Shown in pieces: positions 25,540-33,925 of a stretch of DNA of 64,000 nucleotides. The first letter of the stretch is position 1. Each line of letters starts with the position of its first letter. Under the pieces are notes generated by a model. The model saw only the letters and a list, made by a program, of their open reading frames with translations. It was not told the origin of the DNA and ran no database searches. Source of the stretch: Polynucleobacter sp. Tro8-14-1. GTDB taxonomy: Bacteria; Pseudomonadota; Gammaproteobacteria; Burkholderiales; Burkholderiaceae. The stretch spans positions 67,002 to 131,001 of the forward strand of contig NZ_JACVPX010000009.1 of the NCBI RefSeq assembly GCF_018881655.1. Direction: 5' to 3'. Made by a program: the position numbers and the translations under genes.

Positions 25540-26394
25540 ATGACCACCGAAAACTATTACCTTACTCTTACCTGCCCGAATAAACCCGGCATTGTTGCTG
25601 CGGTCTCCACTTATATATTTGAACTAGGTGGCGACATTGAAGAAGCTCAACAGTTTGATGACAAAGCGTCAAAGCGCTTTTTTATGCGCGTAAGCTTTAG
25701 CTGTCCTGCGAATGTAGAGTCACTTAGAGCGGGCTTTGTGGAAATTGCAAAGCGTTTTGAACTTACTTGGGATTTGCGTGCAGTAAAGGATCTTAAGCGC
25801 GTATTAATCATGGCCTCCAAGTTAGACCATTGCCTGGTAGACCTCCTCTATCGCTGGCGCATTGGTGAATTGCCAATGATTATCTGCGGCATCGTCTCCA
25901 ACCATCCTCGTGACGTCTATGCCAGCATTGATTTTGCGGACATCCCTTTCTACCACTTACCAGTCACGCCTGAAACCAAGCCAGCGCAAGAGGCGAGACT
26001 TCTTGAAATTGTTGCAGAGTCTAAGGTAGACATGGTGATTTTGGCGCGCTACATGCAAATCTTGTCGGATGATTTATCAACCAAGCTATCTGGCCGCTGC
26101 ATTAACGTGCACCACTCATTCTTACCTAGCTTTAAGGGTGCCAAACCTTACCATCAAGCACATGCGCGCGGCATCAAACTGATTGGTGCTACCGCCCATT
26201 TTGTGACCAGCGATCTGGATGAGGGTCCGATCATTGAACAAGACGTGACCCGCGTTACCCATGGCGATACACCAGATGATTTAGTACGTAAGGGTCGAGA
26301 TTTAGAGCGCGCAGTTCTCTCAAGGGCTTTACGCTACTACCTACACGATCGCGTCCTCATTAATGGAGCTACTTCAGTAGTCTTTTCTGATTAA
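25540..26394 (+). CDS. purU: Formyltetrahydrofolate deformylase
   Basis: 284 residues with an N-terminal ACT-type domain (YLTLTCPNKPGIVAAVSTYI) and a C-terminal formyltransferase-fold domain holding INVHHSFLPSFKGAKPY, IGATAHFVTSDLDEGPIIEQ. It hydrolyses 10-formyl-THF to THF plus formate, balancing one-carbon pools and supplying formate for PurT. ACT-domain location and length are normal. It is convergent with soxA, 17 bp apart. Confidence 0.95.
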   Translation: MTTENYYLTLTCPNKPGIVAAVSTYIFELGGDIEEAQQFDDKASKRFFMRVSFSCPANVESLRAGFVEIAKRFELTWDLRAVKDLKRVLIMASKLDHCLVDLLYRWRIGELPMIICGIVSNHPRDVYASIDFADIPFYHLPVTPETKPAQEARLLEIVAESKVDMVILARYMQILSDDLSTKLSGRCINVHHSFLPSFKGAKPYHQAHARGIKLIGATAHFVTSDLDEGPIIEQDVTRVTHGDTPDDLVRKGRDLERAVLSRALRYYLHDRVLINGATSVVFSD

Positions 26395-26411
26395 CTGAGG
26401 AAAAACCTTTG

Positions 26412-27194
26412 CTAAGGCCTCACCCCTGGAGATTCTAGGGGAAGGCCTCTGGCTCGCCACATCAGAAATAGCTCTAACTGCGCCATCTCTGGCGAACCAT
26501 ACTCAAATTGTTGCGCCCTAACTCCGCTCATGCAGTTGCGCAAACGTCTTTGCAAAGAGCCCAGGGTTTGCCACTCTAAGCGATATATGGGATAAGCGTT
26601 GGGGTGTCCTTGCGGTATTGAGCTTCCGCCAAGCTTTAGACCCGCCCTATCCTCGTGACATTGCGCACAAGATAAATTGAGCTGTCCCATGCGCTCATTG
26701 AATGACCGCCTACCCTTTTTTAAGAAAGGTGCGTTAACAGAGTTTTCATTAACTACAATTGGCATGCCCTTGGACTGAAATGCAATAAAGGCAGTTAAGG
26801 CTAAGAGATCTTTGCTCTCGTAGACTAAGGCGGGGGCTGATTGAGTGCCGACTCTACACTGGTTGATTTGACCTTCCAGTGTCTGGAGTTTGCCTTTTAT
26901 CACTTTCGGATATTGTGTCGCTACACCCCGCATGGATTTTTTTGCATCGCCATGGCAGGTGCTACAAGAATTATTTTGCGGACCAAGCTTCTGTTGCCAT
27001 AAACTTTCACCATCACCAACCCAGAACATTGCCGGATTGAGTGAAGGATCATCCTGCATTGCCTTGTTCTCGGCAGACATTAATTCATAACTCGATTGTT
27101 GTGATGGCGGGATTGCTTTAGCCACACCCATGCATATGAAGCCAACAAGCGTGAGATAAAGACTGCTCAGAAAAAGAGATGTCTTTTTTTTCAC
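26412..27194 (-). CDS. soxA: SoxA, di-heme cytochrome c of thiosulfate oxidation
   Basis: 260 residues with a signal peptide (about 1-26) and two CxxCH heme sites, CSTCH (about 78-82) and CAQCH (about 176-180). The active-site cysteine is in RLRNCMSGVRAQQFEYGS. With SoxX it forms the SoxAX cytochrome that couples thiosulfate to the SoxY swinging arm in the periplasm. It is the last gene of the minus-strand unit iorA-iorB-soxX-soxY-soxZ-soxA and its start overlaps the soxZ stop by 4 nt. The Sox genes soxB and soxCD are not nearby. Confidence 0.93.
   Translation of the reverse strand: MKKKTSLFLSSLYLTLVGFICMGVAKAIPPSQQSSYELMSAENKAMQDDPSLNPAMFWVGDGESLWQQKLGPQNNSCSTCHGDAKKSMRGVATQYPKVIKGKLQTLEGQINQCRVGTQSAPALVYESKDLLALTAFIAFQSKGMPIVVNENSVNAPFLKKGRRSFNERMGQLNLSCAQCHEDRAGLKLGGSSIPQGHPNAYPIYRLEWQTLGSLQRRLRNCMSGVRAQQFEYGSPEMAQLELFLMWRARGLPLESPGVRP
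26415..26448 (-). terminator. Possible terminator hairpin over the soxA 3' end
   Basis: AGGCCT-CA-CCCCT-(9 nt)-AGGGG-A-AGGCCT folds into a strong interrupted stem within the last codons of soxA. On the minus strand a GTTTTT run follows after about 12 nt, between soxA and purU. The distance to the T run is long for a classical terminator. Confidence 0.35.
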
Positions 27195-27520
27195 GAAACA
27201 GTAATGTGAGACTGGTTTACCGCCTCGTACCCATCATCCCCAACCCACCTGAATTCAAGGGTTCCTGACTCAACGGCGATAGTGGTAAAGATGATTAAGG
27301 GATTAGCCCCAATTCCTGAATAGAAATCCGCTTTAAACACTTCCACAGTGTTGTAGGTGCAGGTAAAGGTACGAATGATGTCGCGAGGAATGGGCTTACC
27401 ACCCTCGGTATATCGAAAACCTGACTCCATATCATGCTGCGCAATTGCGCGAATCTCAATAATGGAATCTTTTTTGGCCGTCGTCGGCATCGTGATGGAT
27501 GTACGGGAAGTTTTACTCAT
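27191..27520 (-). CDS. soxZ: SoxZ, sulfur-carrier complex subunit
   Basis: About 109 residues from MSKTSRTSITMPTTA, an immunoglobulin-like protein with PRDIIRTFTCTYNTVEVFKADFYSGIGANPLIIF, typical of SoxZ. It pairs with SoxY to hold the cysteine on which sulfur is carried. The ATG at 27520 overlaps the soxY stop by 4 nt and is preceded by GGAGGTGG; a longer open frame begins at 27574 but only inside soxY. The overlap with soxA at the other end is also 4 nt. Confidence 0.92.
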   Translation of the reverse strand: MSKTSRTSITMPTTAKKDSIIEIRAIAQHDMESGFRYTEGGKPIPRDIIRTFTCTYNTVEVFKADFYSGIGANPLIIFTTIAVESGTLEFRWVGDDGYEAVNQSHITVS

Positions 27521-27990
27521 ACCACCTCCGTACATGCAGAAAGGGTTACTAAGGTTTCGGCGGAACCCTGCCAAAAACTACCATTACTCATTTGCGCAAT
27601 AGCCCATACCTTCTGACTATCAGCCAAACGGACGCGCGTCGTAATATTGGCAGTTCCTGAGCGAGGGGTAAGGTACACGGTAAAGATATTCGGCAAAGGA
27701 TTGCCTTCGGCAATCACATGGATGGTCTTAACGTAATCATTGGCGGTCATGGAGCTATCAACACTCACCTTCAAAACCACTAGATTACCGTTCTCCACAA
27801 GTGGAGGAATAGTTAAGGTTACCTTACCCTCCTGAATGGTGGCTCCACCAACAATCTTTTTAATAGCCTCATCAGCCTCTTGTTTTTTAGCAAAGGCTGT
27901 TAAAGGATTTGCTAGTAAGCCTAGGGCTATCAGCCCAAGACCTTGAGCTTGCTTAAGCCATTGCCGTCGATACTGACTAATATTTTTCAT
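27517..27990 (-). CDS. soxY: SoxY, sulfur-carrier protein with unusual C-terminus
   Basis: 157 residues with a TAT-like N-terminus (MKNISQYRRQWLKQAQGLGL) and a SoxY fold (VTLTIPPLVENGNLVVLKVSVDSS, KTIHVIAEGNPLPNIFTVYL). In most SoxY the chain ends GGCGG, whose Cys carries the sulfur substrate. Here the last residues are VTLSACTEVV: the Cys is present four residues before the end, but the glycines are not. The bases of the tail double as the soxZ ribosome site (GGAGGTGG). The gene is 11 bp after soxX. The family call is firm; the tail is worth checking against other betaproteobacteria. Confidence 0.88.
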   Translation of the reverse strand: MKNISQYRRQWLKQAQGLGLIALGLLANPLTAFAKKQEADEAIKKIVGGATIQEGKVTLTIPPLVENGNLVVLKVSVDSSMTANDYVKTIHVIAEGNPLPNIFTVYLTPRSGTANITTRVRLADSQKVWAIAQMSNGSFWQGSAETLVTLSACTEVV

Positions 27991-28001
27991 CTAGAGTTCA
28001 G

Positions 28002-28448
28002 TTAGTTTTGATTATTCAAAGTCATTAAAAAAGCGACCACATCTTCGATCTCTTGGCCATTCAGTATGGTTTGACCAACAAATTTAGGGGCTACACGATT
28101 GAGATGCCCTGTTTGATAATAGGCCGGCATGATTGTTTGGGGGTTGAAGTGTGCTGCATTCACAATACGCGCTCTTAATTGAGGCGCACTTAACCTTGCT
28201 ACGCTCGCCTTCAATTCAGGAGCTAAGTTCCCTTGAAAGCGCTCTTCTGGAAAGGGACCGCTATGACACAACAAGCACAAACCCGTTTGACGACTTGCCA
28301 CGATTGCCCTGCCACGTAGTGGATTGCCCGCCTCAGAAGAAAGGGATTCGAAAATCGAATCCCCCGTAATCACTTGAGCGTGCACAGCATTGAGATTGAG
28401 AATGACTAGCAATGAAAATGCTAGTGCAATCCTCTTTCTCATCGACAC
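28002..28448 (-). CDS. soxX: SoxX, mono-heme cytochrome c
   Basis: 148 residues with a signal peptide (about 1-25), one heme site CLLCH (about 55) and the axial-methionine region NPQTIMPAYYQTGHL near 105. C-terminal NGQEIEDVVAFLMTLN matches the SoxX end. Partner of SoxA in the SoxAX complex. It lies between the molybdenum hydroxylase large subunit (21 bp) and soxY (11 bp), so all are probably co-transcribed. Confidence 0.92.
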   Translation of the reverse strand: MSMRKRIALAFSLLVILNLNAVHAQVITGDSIFESLSSEAGNPLRGRAIVASRQTGLCLLCHSGPFPEERFQGNLAPELKASVARLSAPQLRARIVNAAHFNPQTIMPAYYQTGHLNRVAPKFVGQTILNGQEIEDVVAFLMTLNNQN

Positions 28449-28469
28449 AATTTCACTATGAACTAACTC

Positions 28470-30686
28470 TTAGACCAACTTAATGCCGCTGTTTTTCAAG
28501 GGCACTGTGCGCAAGCGTTTGCCTGTTGCCCGGTAGAATGCATTAAGTACTGCTGGTGCAGCTACCGCAATAGTTGGTTCACCAACACCGCCCCACTCTT
28601 TGCCGCCACCTTGAATGATGATGGTTTCCACTTTTGGCATTTGAGATAGGCGAATCGAGTTAAAGGTGTCAAAGTTCTTCTGTACAACTGCGCCTTTTTC
28701 GATCGTGATCTCTTCTTCGAACAAAGCAGATAAGCCATAAACAAATGAGCCGGCAACTTGACGCTCGATTTGCGCTGGATTCACTGCATAACCTGGATCA
28801 GTTGCCGCTACGATACGATGAATTTTCACATCAGTACCATTGATCACTGAGAGTTCGCAAGCGGCAGCGACATAGCTTCCATAAGAATGCATCTGTGCGA
28901 CGCCACGAAATACTCCAGGCGCAGCTGGCTTAGTCCAGCCAATGCCATCAGCCACCGCATTGAGAACTGCAATCGCACGCGGATAATCCTGCATGTGCTG
29001 ACGACGGAACTCTATGGCATCAACACCGGTGGCTTCCGCCAACTCATCCATAAACGTTTCTAAGAAAATAGCATTTTGATTCACATTCACGCCACGCCAA
29101 AAACCTGGCGGGACATGAGTGTTACGCATAGCGTGATCAATATTTAAATTTGGGAATGTATAAGTAATGCCATGCTCACCGGTCTCATCTACACCTTGAA
29201 AGGCTGCAGGATCCTTACCTTTATTCGAGGCTACCACTGCTGGGCGAACTGCGGCCAAGATGGATTGGCCTGATAAACGCATATTTAAACCGGTAACGTT
29301 TTTCTTATCATCGATGGACGCAGACATCTTACACATCATCACTGGGTGATAGTGATCATGTGTCATATCTTCTTCTCGAGTCCAAATCAACTTGATAGGT
29401 GTTCCCGGCATTTGCTTTGCAATATTTACCGCTTGAGTTGTGAAGTCCTGAAAGGCACCACGACGGCCAAAGCCTCCACCAAGGTTGACTTTATAGACAT
29501 TACATTTTTCAGCGGGCAACCCAGCAGCCGCTATCAGTGCTGCTAATGATGCCTCACCATCTTGGGTTGGAACCCATGCCTCACACATCTCTGGAGTCCA
29601 CTTCGCTGTAGCAGTTTGTGGCTCTAAGGTTGCGTGACTCAAAAATGGATAGAAATAAGTCGCCTCCATTGTTTTAGACGCACTAGCAAAGGCAGCTTTC
29701 ACATCACCGTTAGCGCTTCCGACAAAAGCATCATTTGCTGTCAAACCTTCTTCTAGGTTTTTCTTAATAGATGCGCTCGAAACGGCAGCATTTGCTCCCT
29801 CATCCCAAGTAATATTTACCTGCTCAAGACCAGTTTTAGCATGCCAAAACGTATCAGCAATAACGGCAACAGCATTATCGCCGACTTGAACCACTTTCTT
29901 AACGCCCTTCACATTCATGGCTTTTGCAGAATCGTAGGCCTTAACCTTGCCACCAAATACTGGGCACTGTTTGATAGTTGCGACCAACATATCAGGCATC
30001 TTCAAATCAATTGCGTAAACCTGACGGCCCGTAACCTTATCAGCAACACCATCAATACGATTGACTGGCTTACCAATGAGCTTCCACTCTTTTGGATCCT
30101 TTAATGGAATCTCTTTAGGAACTTCCAACTGGGATGCGGCAACAGAAACTTTTCCAAAAGTCGTTTTCTTACCGGATGGTGTGTGTGTAATAACGCTGTT
30201 CATGGCAACACACTCAGAGGCTGGTACATTCCATTGAGTAGCGGCAGCCCGAATAAGCATCATGCGGGCGGCGGCACCCCCTTTACGAACATACTGCTCA
30301 GAGGTACGAATACCACGACTTCCGCCAGTAGAATAACTGCCCCAAGCCGCCTTACGCACCAAGCTTTCAGCAGGAGATGGATATTCATAACTTACTTTTT
30401 TCCAGTCGCATTGAAGTTCTTCAGCAACCATCTGCGCCAAACCGGTAATGGTTCCTTGGCCCATTTCTGAGCGAACGATCCGGACAACAACATCATCGTT
30501 TGGCTTAACTACAACCCAGATACCGATTTCTGGGGTTGATAACGGGGCCATAGCGGTTGTACCGGTGCCCATTGCAGCATTTGCAGTAGATATAAAAGAA
30601 AAATCAAAGCCAATGGCCAAGCCAGCCGCAACAGCGCTAGAGCCAATAACAAAATGACGACGGGAAATATTTGTATTTGTAGTCAT
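28470..30686 (-). CDS. Molybdopterin-binding subunit of a xanthine-dehydrogenase-family hydroxylase (IorB-like)
   Basis: About 738 residues from MTTNTNISRRHFVIGSS, a twin-arginine signal (RRHF) that implies export with its cofactor. The body has the large-subunit features GMGQGTITGLAQMVAEEL, YFYPFLSHATLEPQTATA and VYKVNLGGGFGRRGAFQDF for molybdopterin binding, and a C-terminal GGVGEPTIAVAAPAV. It forms an IorA/IorB-type oxidoreductase with the 2Fe-2S subunit 10 bp upstream. Start choice: GGGGAAAGAC precedes the ATG; an open frame extends to 30788 into iorA. The substrate (isoquinoline, aldehyde or other heterocycle) cannot be told from sequence. Confidence 0.88.
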   Translation of the reverse strand: MTTNTNISRRHFVIGSSAVAAGLAIGFDFSFISTANAAMGTGTTAMAPLSTPEIGIWVVVKPNDDVVVRIVRSEMGQGTITGLAQMVAEELQCDWKKVSYEYPSPAESLVRKAAWGSYSTGGSRGIRTSEQYVRKGGAAARMMLIRAAATQWNVPASECVAMNSVITHTPSGKKTTFGKVSVAASQLEVPKEIPLKDPKEWKLIGKPVNRIDGVADKVTGRQVYAIDLKMPDMLVATIKQCPVFGGKVKAYDSAKAMNVKGVKKVVQVGDNAVAVIADTFWHAKTGLEQVNITWDEGANAAVSSASIKKNLEEGLTANDAFVGSANGDVKAAFASASKTMEATYFYPFLSHATLEPQTATAKWTPEMCEAWVPTQDGEASLAALIAAAGLPAEKCNVYKVNLGGGFGRRGAFQDFTTQAVNIAKQMPGTPIKLIWTREEDMTHDHYHPVMMCKMSASIDDKKNVTGLNMRLSGQSILAAVRPAVVASNKGKDPAAFQGVDETGEHGITYTFPNLNIDHAMRNTHVPPGFWRGVNVNQNAIFLETFMDELAEATGVDAIEFRRQHMQDYPRAIAVLNAVADGIGWTKPAAPGVFRGVAQMHSYGSYVAAACELSVINGTDVKIHRIVAATDPGYAVNPAQIERQVAGSFVYGLSALFEEEITIEKGAVVQKNFDTFNSIRLSQMPKVETIIIQGGGKEWGGVGEPTIAVAAPAVLNAFYRATGKRLRTVPLKNSGIKLV

Positions 30687-30696
30687 GTCTTTCCCC

Positions 30697-31146
30697 TTAA
30701 GCCTTGCTAGCCGCATGAATTGCTGCGCGTACTTGCTGGAATGTGCCACAGCGGCAGATATTAGTAATGGACTCGTCGATTTGTGCATCGGTAGGTTTTG
30801 GATTGTTTCTTAACAAAGCGGTGGTTGCCATCACCATGCCAGACTGACAATAACCACACTGAGGCACTTGATTGTCAACCCACGCTTTTTGAACCTTGGA
30901 TAGCTGACCACTCTTCTCTAGACTTTCAATAGTCTCGATTTTTTTACCTTCAGCAGCACCTACTGGAATAGAGCAGCTACGAATGGCCTGGCCTTCAAAT
31001 AACACGGTGCAAGCACCACATTGACCTACTCCACATCCATACTTAGTGCCGGTTAATCCTACTTGTTCGCGGATCACCCAAAGCAATGGGGTTTCTGGAT
31101 CTACGTCCACCTTGTATTTTTTGCCATTGACATTCAATTCAGCCAT
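30697..31146 (-). CDS. 2Fe-2S subunit of the molybdenum hydroxylase (IorA-like)
   Basis: 149 residues with both iron-sulfur clusters of the xanthine-dehydrogenase small subunit: plant-type YGCGVGQCGACTVLF (about 37-51) and C-terminal CGYCQSGMVM with NICRCGTF. It passes electrons from the molybdenum centre, probably to a cytochrome; the Sox cytochromes encoded in the same unit are candidates. It is the first gene of the unit, with AGGAGAG before the ATG. Confidence 0.92.
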   Translation of the reverse strand: MAELNVNGKKYKVDVDPETPLLWVIREQVGLTGTKYGCGVGQCGACTVLFEGQAIRSCSIPVGAAEGKKIETIESLEKSGQLSKVQKAWVDNQVPQCGYCQSGMVMATTALLRNNPKPTDAQIDESITNICRCGTFQQVRAAIHAASKA

Positions 31147-31268
31147 GAGTGCTCTCCTATAAACTCTTTTTATGGTTCCAGAGGTAACTTCATTACCCCT
31201 TCTTATCGTGTGCTTATCTTAACTAAGAATTAATATATTGCAATGCAACATTTATTGGGGGCGAAGAA
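31147..31268. promoter_or_regulatory. Leader of the iorA-iorB-sox unit
   Basis: 122 bp between the M20 peptidase stop and iorA, both minus strand. It probably holds the promoter of the ior-sox unit, since a run of genes with short gaps starts here. No clear operator or hairpin is seen. Confidence 0.35.
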
Positions 31269-32414
31269 CTAGTGAGCCTGCCAATCAAGAATTAATTCAG
31301 AAAATAACTGAGTCGCGTCTGTAATTTTGTCGACGTAGCAAGATTCGTCAGTTTGATGGGCCATTTCTGGCTGGCCTGGCCCTAGGATTACCGTAGGTGG
31401 ATTGCCGATAGCGGGCTTTAATGCTGAGGCATCGGTAAAGTAAGACACCGTCTTTTCAATTGGACGAACCCCATTAATCTTTTCACAAAAATCAAATACG
31501 CTTGCCATCCAGGGGTCTGTAGCGGGCGTGAACACCCCTTCAATATCAATAATGGTGTCCAGGCGAACCGTAGGGCCCAGCGCTTTACATAGGCAGCCAT
31601 AAATATGTTGATGGCTTTGCCCTGCAACCGTACGAATATCCAGCGTCATTTCCGCTGCATCAGGAACCGAATTGATATTGATGCCCGATTTAGCGGTCCC
31701 TACATTGAGGGTGCCCTGACCCATCAACTCATGTACAGGAGTATCAAAGGAAAATTGCTCTAGGGTCAAAGCAGCCTTAGCCAACTTATAAAACGCGTTG
31801 TCGCCACGCTCAGGCATCGAGCCATGAGCGGTAACGCCATCAGTAGAGGCTTTCAACCAGTAGGCCCCCTTGTGACCTAGCAAAGGTTCATTGGCGGTAG
31901 GTTCAGCCACAATAAAGCATCCAGCAGGGCCCAGAAAATCCAATATTTCCTGGTTAGCTGCCAAATGAAAGGCACCTTCGCAACCCGTCTCTTCTCCTGC
32001 GGTAATGATCATGCTCACACCGCCTCCCTGCTTTGCCGAGTCAGCCATTTTCATAGCCGCAACAACAAAAGCAGCTACGCCACTCTTCATATCACTAGAG
32101 CCACGCCCATATAGCTTGCCATCTTCAATAATGCCGGCAAAGGGATCATATTTCCAAGTACGAGCACCCAAAGGGACAACGTCTACATGCCCAGTAAAAC
32201 AAATACTTGGTTTTTGATCGGAGCAGGCGCCGATTTTGGCAACCAAACTCATTCGATGTGGAGCAAATTCAATCTTGCGACATTCATAACCAACGGACTC
32301 TAAGAGTTTGGCTAGATATTCACAAACCTGATCTTCATTGCCTGGGGGATTAATAGTATTGAAGCGAATCAGCTCTTGAGTTAATTCAACTGGATCGGGA
32401 ATGCTATTAGTCAT
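31269..32414 (-). CDS. M20-family deacylase (acetylornithine deacetylase / succinyl-diaminopimelate desuccinylase-like)
   Basis: 381 residues with the zinc-hydrolase motifs GHVDVVPLGARTWKYDPF, GRGSSDMKSGVAAFVVAA and TAGEETGCEGAF, and a dimerisation lid. It hydrolyses N-acyl amino acids. It follows livF by only 6 bp, so it is in the transporter operon and probably acts on an imported acyl-amino-acid rather than in arginine synthesis; ArgE is the nearest named relative. This functional reading is inferred from position. Confidence 0.8.
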   Translation of the reverse strand: MTNSIPDPVELTQELIRFNTINPPGNEDQVCEYLAKLLESVGYECRKIEFAPHRMSLVAKIGACSDQKPSICFTGHVDVVPLGARTWKYDPFAGIIEDGKLYGRGSSDMKSGVAAFVVAAMKMADSAKQGGGVSMIITAGEETGCEGAFHLAANQEILDFLGPAGCFIVAEPTANEPLLGHKGAYWLKASTDGVTAHGSMPERGDNAFYKLAKAALTLEQFSFDTPVHELMGQGTLNVGTAKSGININSVPDAAEMTLDIRTVAGQSHQHIYGCLCKALGPTVRLDTIIDIEGVFTPATDPWMASVFDFCEKINGVRPIEKTVSYFTDASALKPAIGNPPTVILGPGQPEMAHQTDESCYVDKITDATQLFSELILDWQAH

Positions 32415-32420
32415 CTTGAG

Positions 32421-33128
32421 TTATCCAAAATAAGCCGCTTGAACTTCGGCGTTCTCAGCCAATTCAGCAGCACTTCCCTTAGCCACCACTTGACCCTTGG
32501 TAATGACATACCCACGATGGGCGATTGCCAAGGTTTGACGAACATTCTGCTCAACCAATAAAACTGTGGTCCCCATTTGATTGATTTCTTTAATGATCTT
32601 AAAGTTTTCTTTTACAAACAGCGGTGATAAGCCCAGCGAAGGCTCATCGAATATCAGCAACTCAGGCGAACTCATTAAGCTGCGACTAATAGCAAGCATG
32701 GCCTGCTCACCACCCGACATGGTGCCTGCTAGCTGATTGGAACGCTCTGCAAGACGCGGAAACAAATGCTTAACATGCTCACGACGCTCTTCAATGACCT
32801 TTTTGTCGGTCACCAAATAAGCTCCGGCGGATAGATTTTCATCCACCGTCATACGTGGAAACACACGACGCCCCTCAGGAACGCATGCAATCCCCGCCTC
32901 AATAATGCGATGTGTTGGTAAATGGGCAATATCCACGCCATTAAAAATAATTTTTCCACGATTGGCTGGAGTCAAGCCCAGGATGGAGCGAATTAAAGTG
33001 GATTTACCAGCACCATTAGCGCCGAGTATGCAGGTGATTTCACCCTTCTCGACTTTGATGGATACATCTTCAAGTACATCAATCCGATCGTACGCGGTAT
33101 AGATGTGTTCAATTTCTAATAAGGCCAT
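32421..33128 (-). CDS. livF: Branched-chain-type amino acid ABC transporter ATPase LivF
   Basis: 235 residues with Walker A GANGAGKST, signature MSGGEQAM, Walker B LLIFDEPSLGLSP and the LivF ending. Short-form ATPase of the HAAT family. Two base pairs after livG. Forms the import complex with LivG, LivM, LivH and the binding protein encoded upstream. Confidence 0.92.
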   Translation of the reverse strand: MALLEIEHIYTAYDRIDVLEDVSIKVEKGEITCILGANGAGKSTLIRSILGLTPANRGKIIFNGVDIAHLPTHRIIEAGIACVPEGRRVFPRMTVDENLSAGAYLVTDKKVIEERREHVKHLFPRLAERSNQLAGTMSGGEQAMLAISRSLMSSPELLIFDEPSLGLSPLFVKENFKIIKEINQMGTTVLLVEQNVRQTLAIAHRGYVITKGQVVAKGSAAELAENAEVQAAYFG

Positions 33129-33130
33129 GA

Positions 33131-33925
33131 TTATTCTTGCCCCAAATAAGCGACTTGCACTTCGCGGTTATTCACAATCTCATCGTAAGTGCCCTCAGCA
33201 ATCTTCTTGCCATAGTTCAAAACAATGCAACGCTCAGTCATCCGCTGAATTAAACCCATTTCATGCTCAATCAAAATAATGGTGAATGGCTTAATCTTGC
33301 TGCGTACCTGCAAAATATCATCCATTACTTCAGCGGTCTCATCGTGAGTCATGCCAGCTGAAGGCTCATCTAAAAGCAGTAAATCAGGTTGACTGATCAA
33401 GGCTCTGCAGATTTCAATACGGCGGCGATCAATCATGGGGAGGCTAGCAACTGGCTCAAATATTTTGTCTGCTAACTTAGGGTTAAATGTGAGAAGCAAC
33501 TGTCTCACCTGCTCAACCAAGCCTTCGTATTCTTGTTTGAACTTCTCTCGTTGAAACAAATTGAAGAAAAGCCCGGTATTTAATCGACGGTTATCACCAA
33601 TGGCGATGTTGTCAAAGACAGTCAGCGGTAAGGATAAGCGTGAGCGCTGAAACGTACGAGTAATCGCATGCAAATACACTTGCTGAGCAGTGGCATCCGT
33701 CAAATCATCACCGCGGAATGAAACACTACCTGAACTTGCCCGATACAGGCCAGTAATCACATTAAAGAATGTAGTCTTGCCTGAGCCATTGGGGCCCAAC
33801 AATCCCAATACCTCACCCTCGTTCACATGAAGATCTAATGAATCTAATGCTGTCACACCACCAAAACGCATGGTGAGTTTTTCTGCGACCAGAATCTGCT
33901 TCTTGGATGATGGTAATGAGCTCAT
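33131..33925 (-). CDS. livG: Branched-chain-type amino acid ABC transporter ATPase LivG
   Basis: 264 residues with Walker A GPNGSGKTT, Walker B LLLLDEPSAGMTHDE and the LivG insertion after the A loop. The signature motif is degenerate: the usual LSGGQ region here reads ASLPMIDRRRIEICRAL, lacking a clear SGG. It overlaps livM by 4 nt. The other ATPase, LivF, has a full signature. This asymmetry may matter for which site hydrolyses ATP. Confidence 0.9.
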   Translation of the reverse strand: MSSLPSSKKQILVAEKLTMRFGGVTALDSLDLHVNEGEVLGLLGPNGSGKTTFFNVITGLYRASSGSVSFRGDDLTDATAQQVYLHAITRTFQRSRLSLPLTVFDNIAIGDNRRLNTGLFFNLFQREKFKQEYEGLVEQVRQLLLTFNPKLADKIFEPVASLPMIDRRRIEICRALISQPDLLLLDEPSAGMTHDETAEVMDDILQVRSKIKPFTIILIEHEMGLIQRMTERCIVLNYGKKIAEGTYDEIVNNREVQVAYLGQE

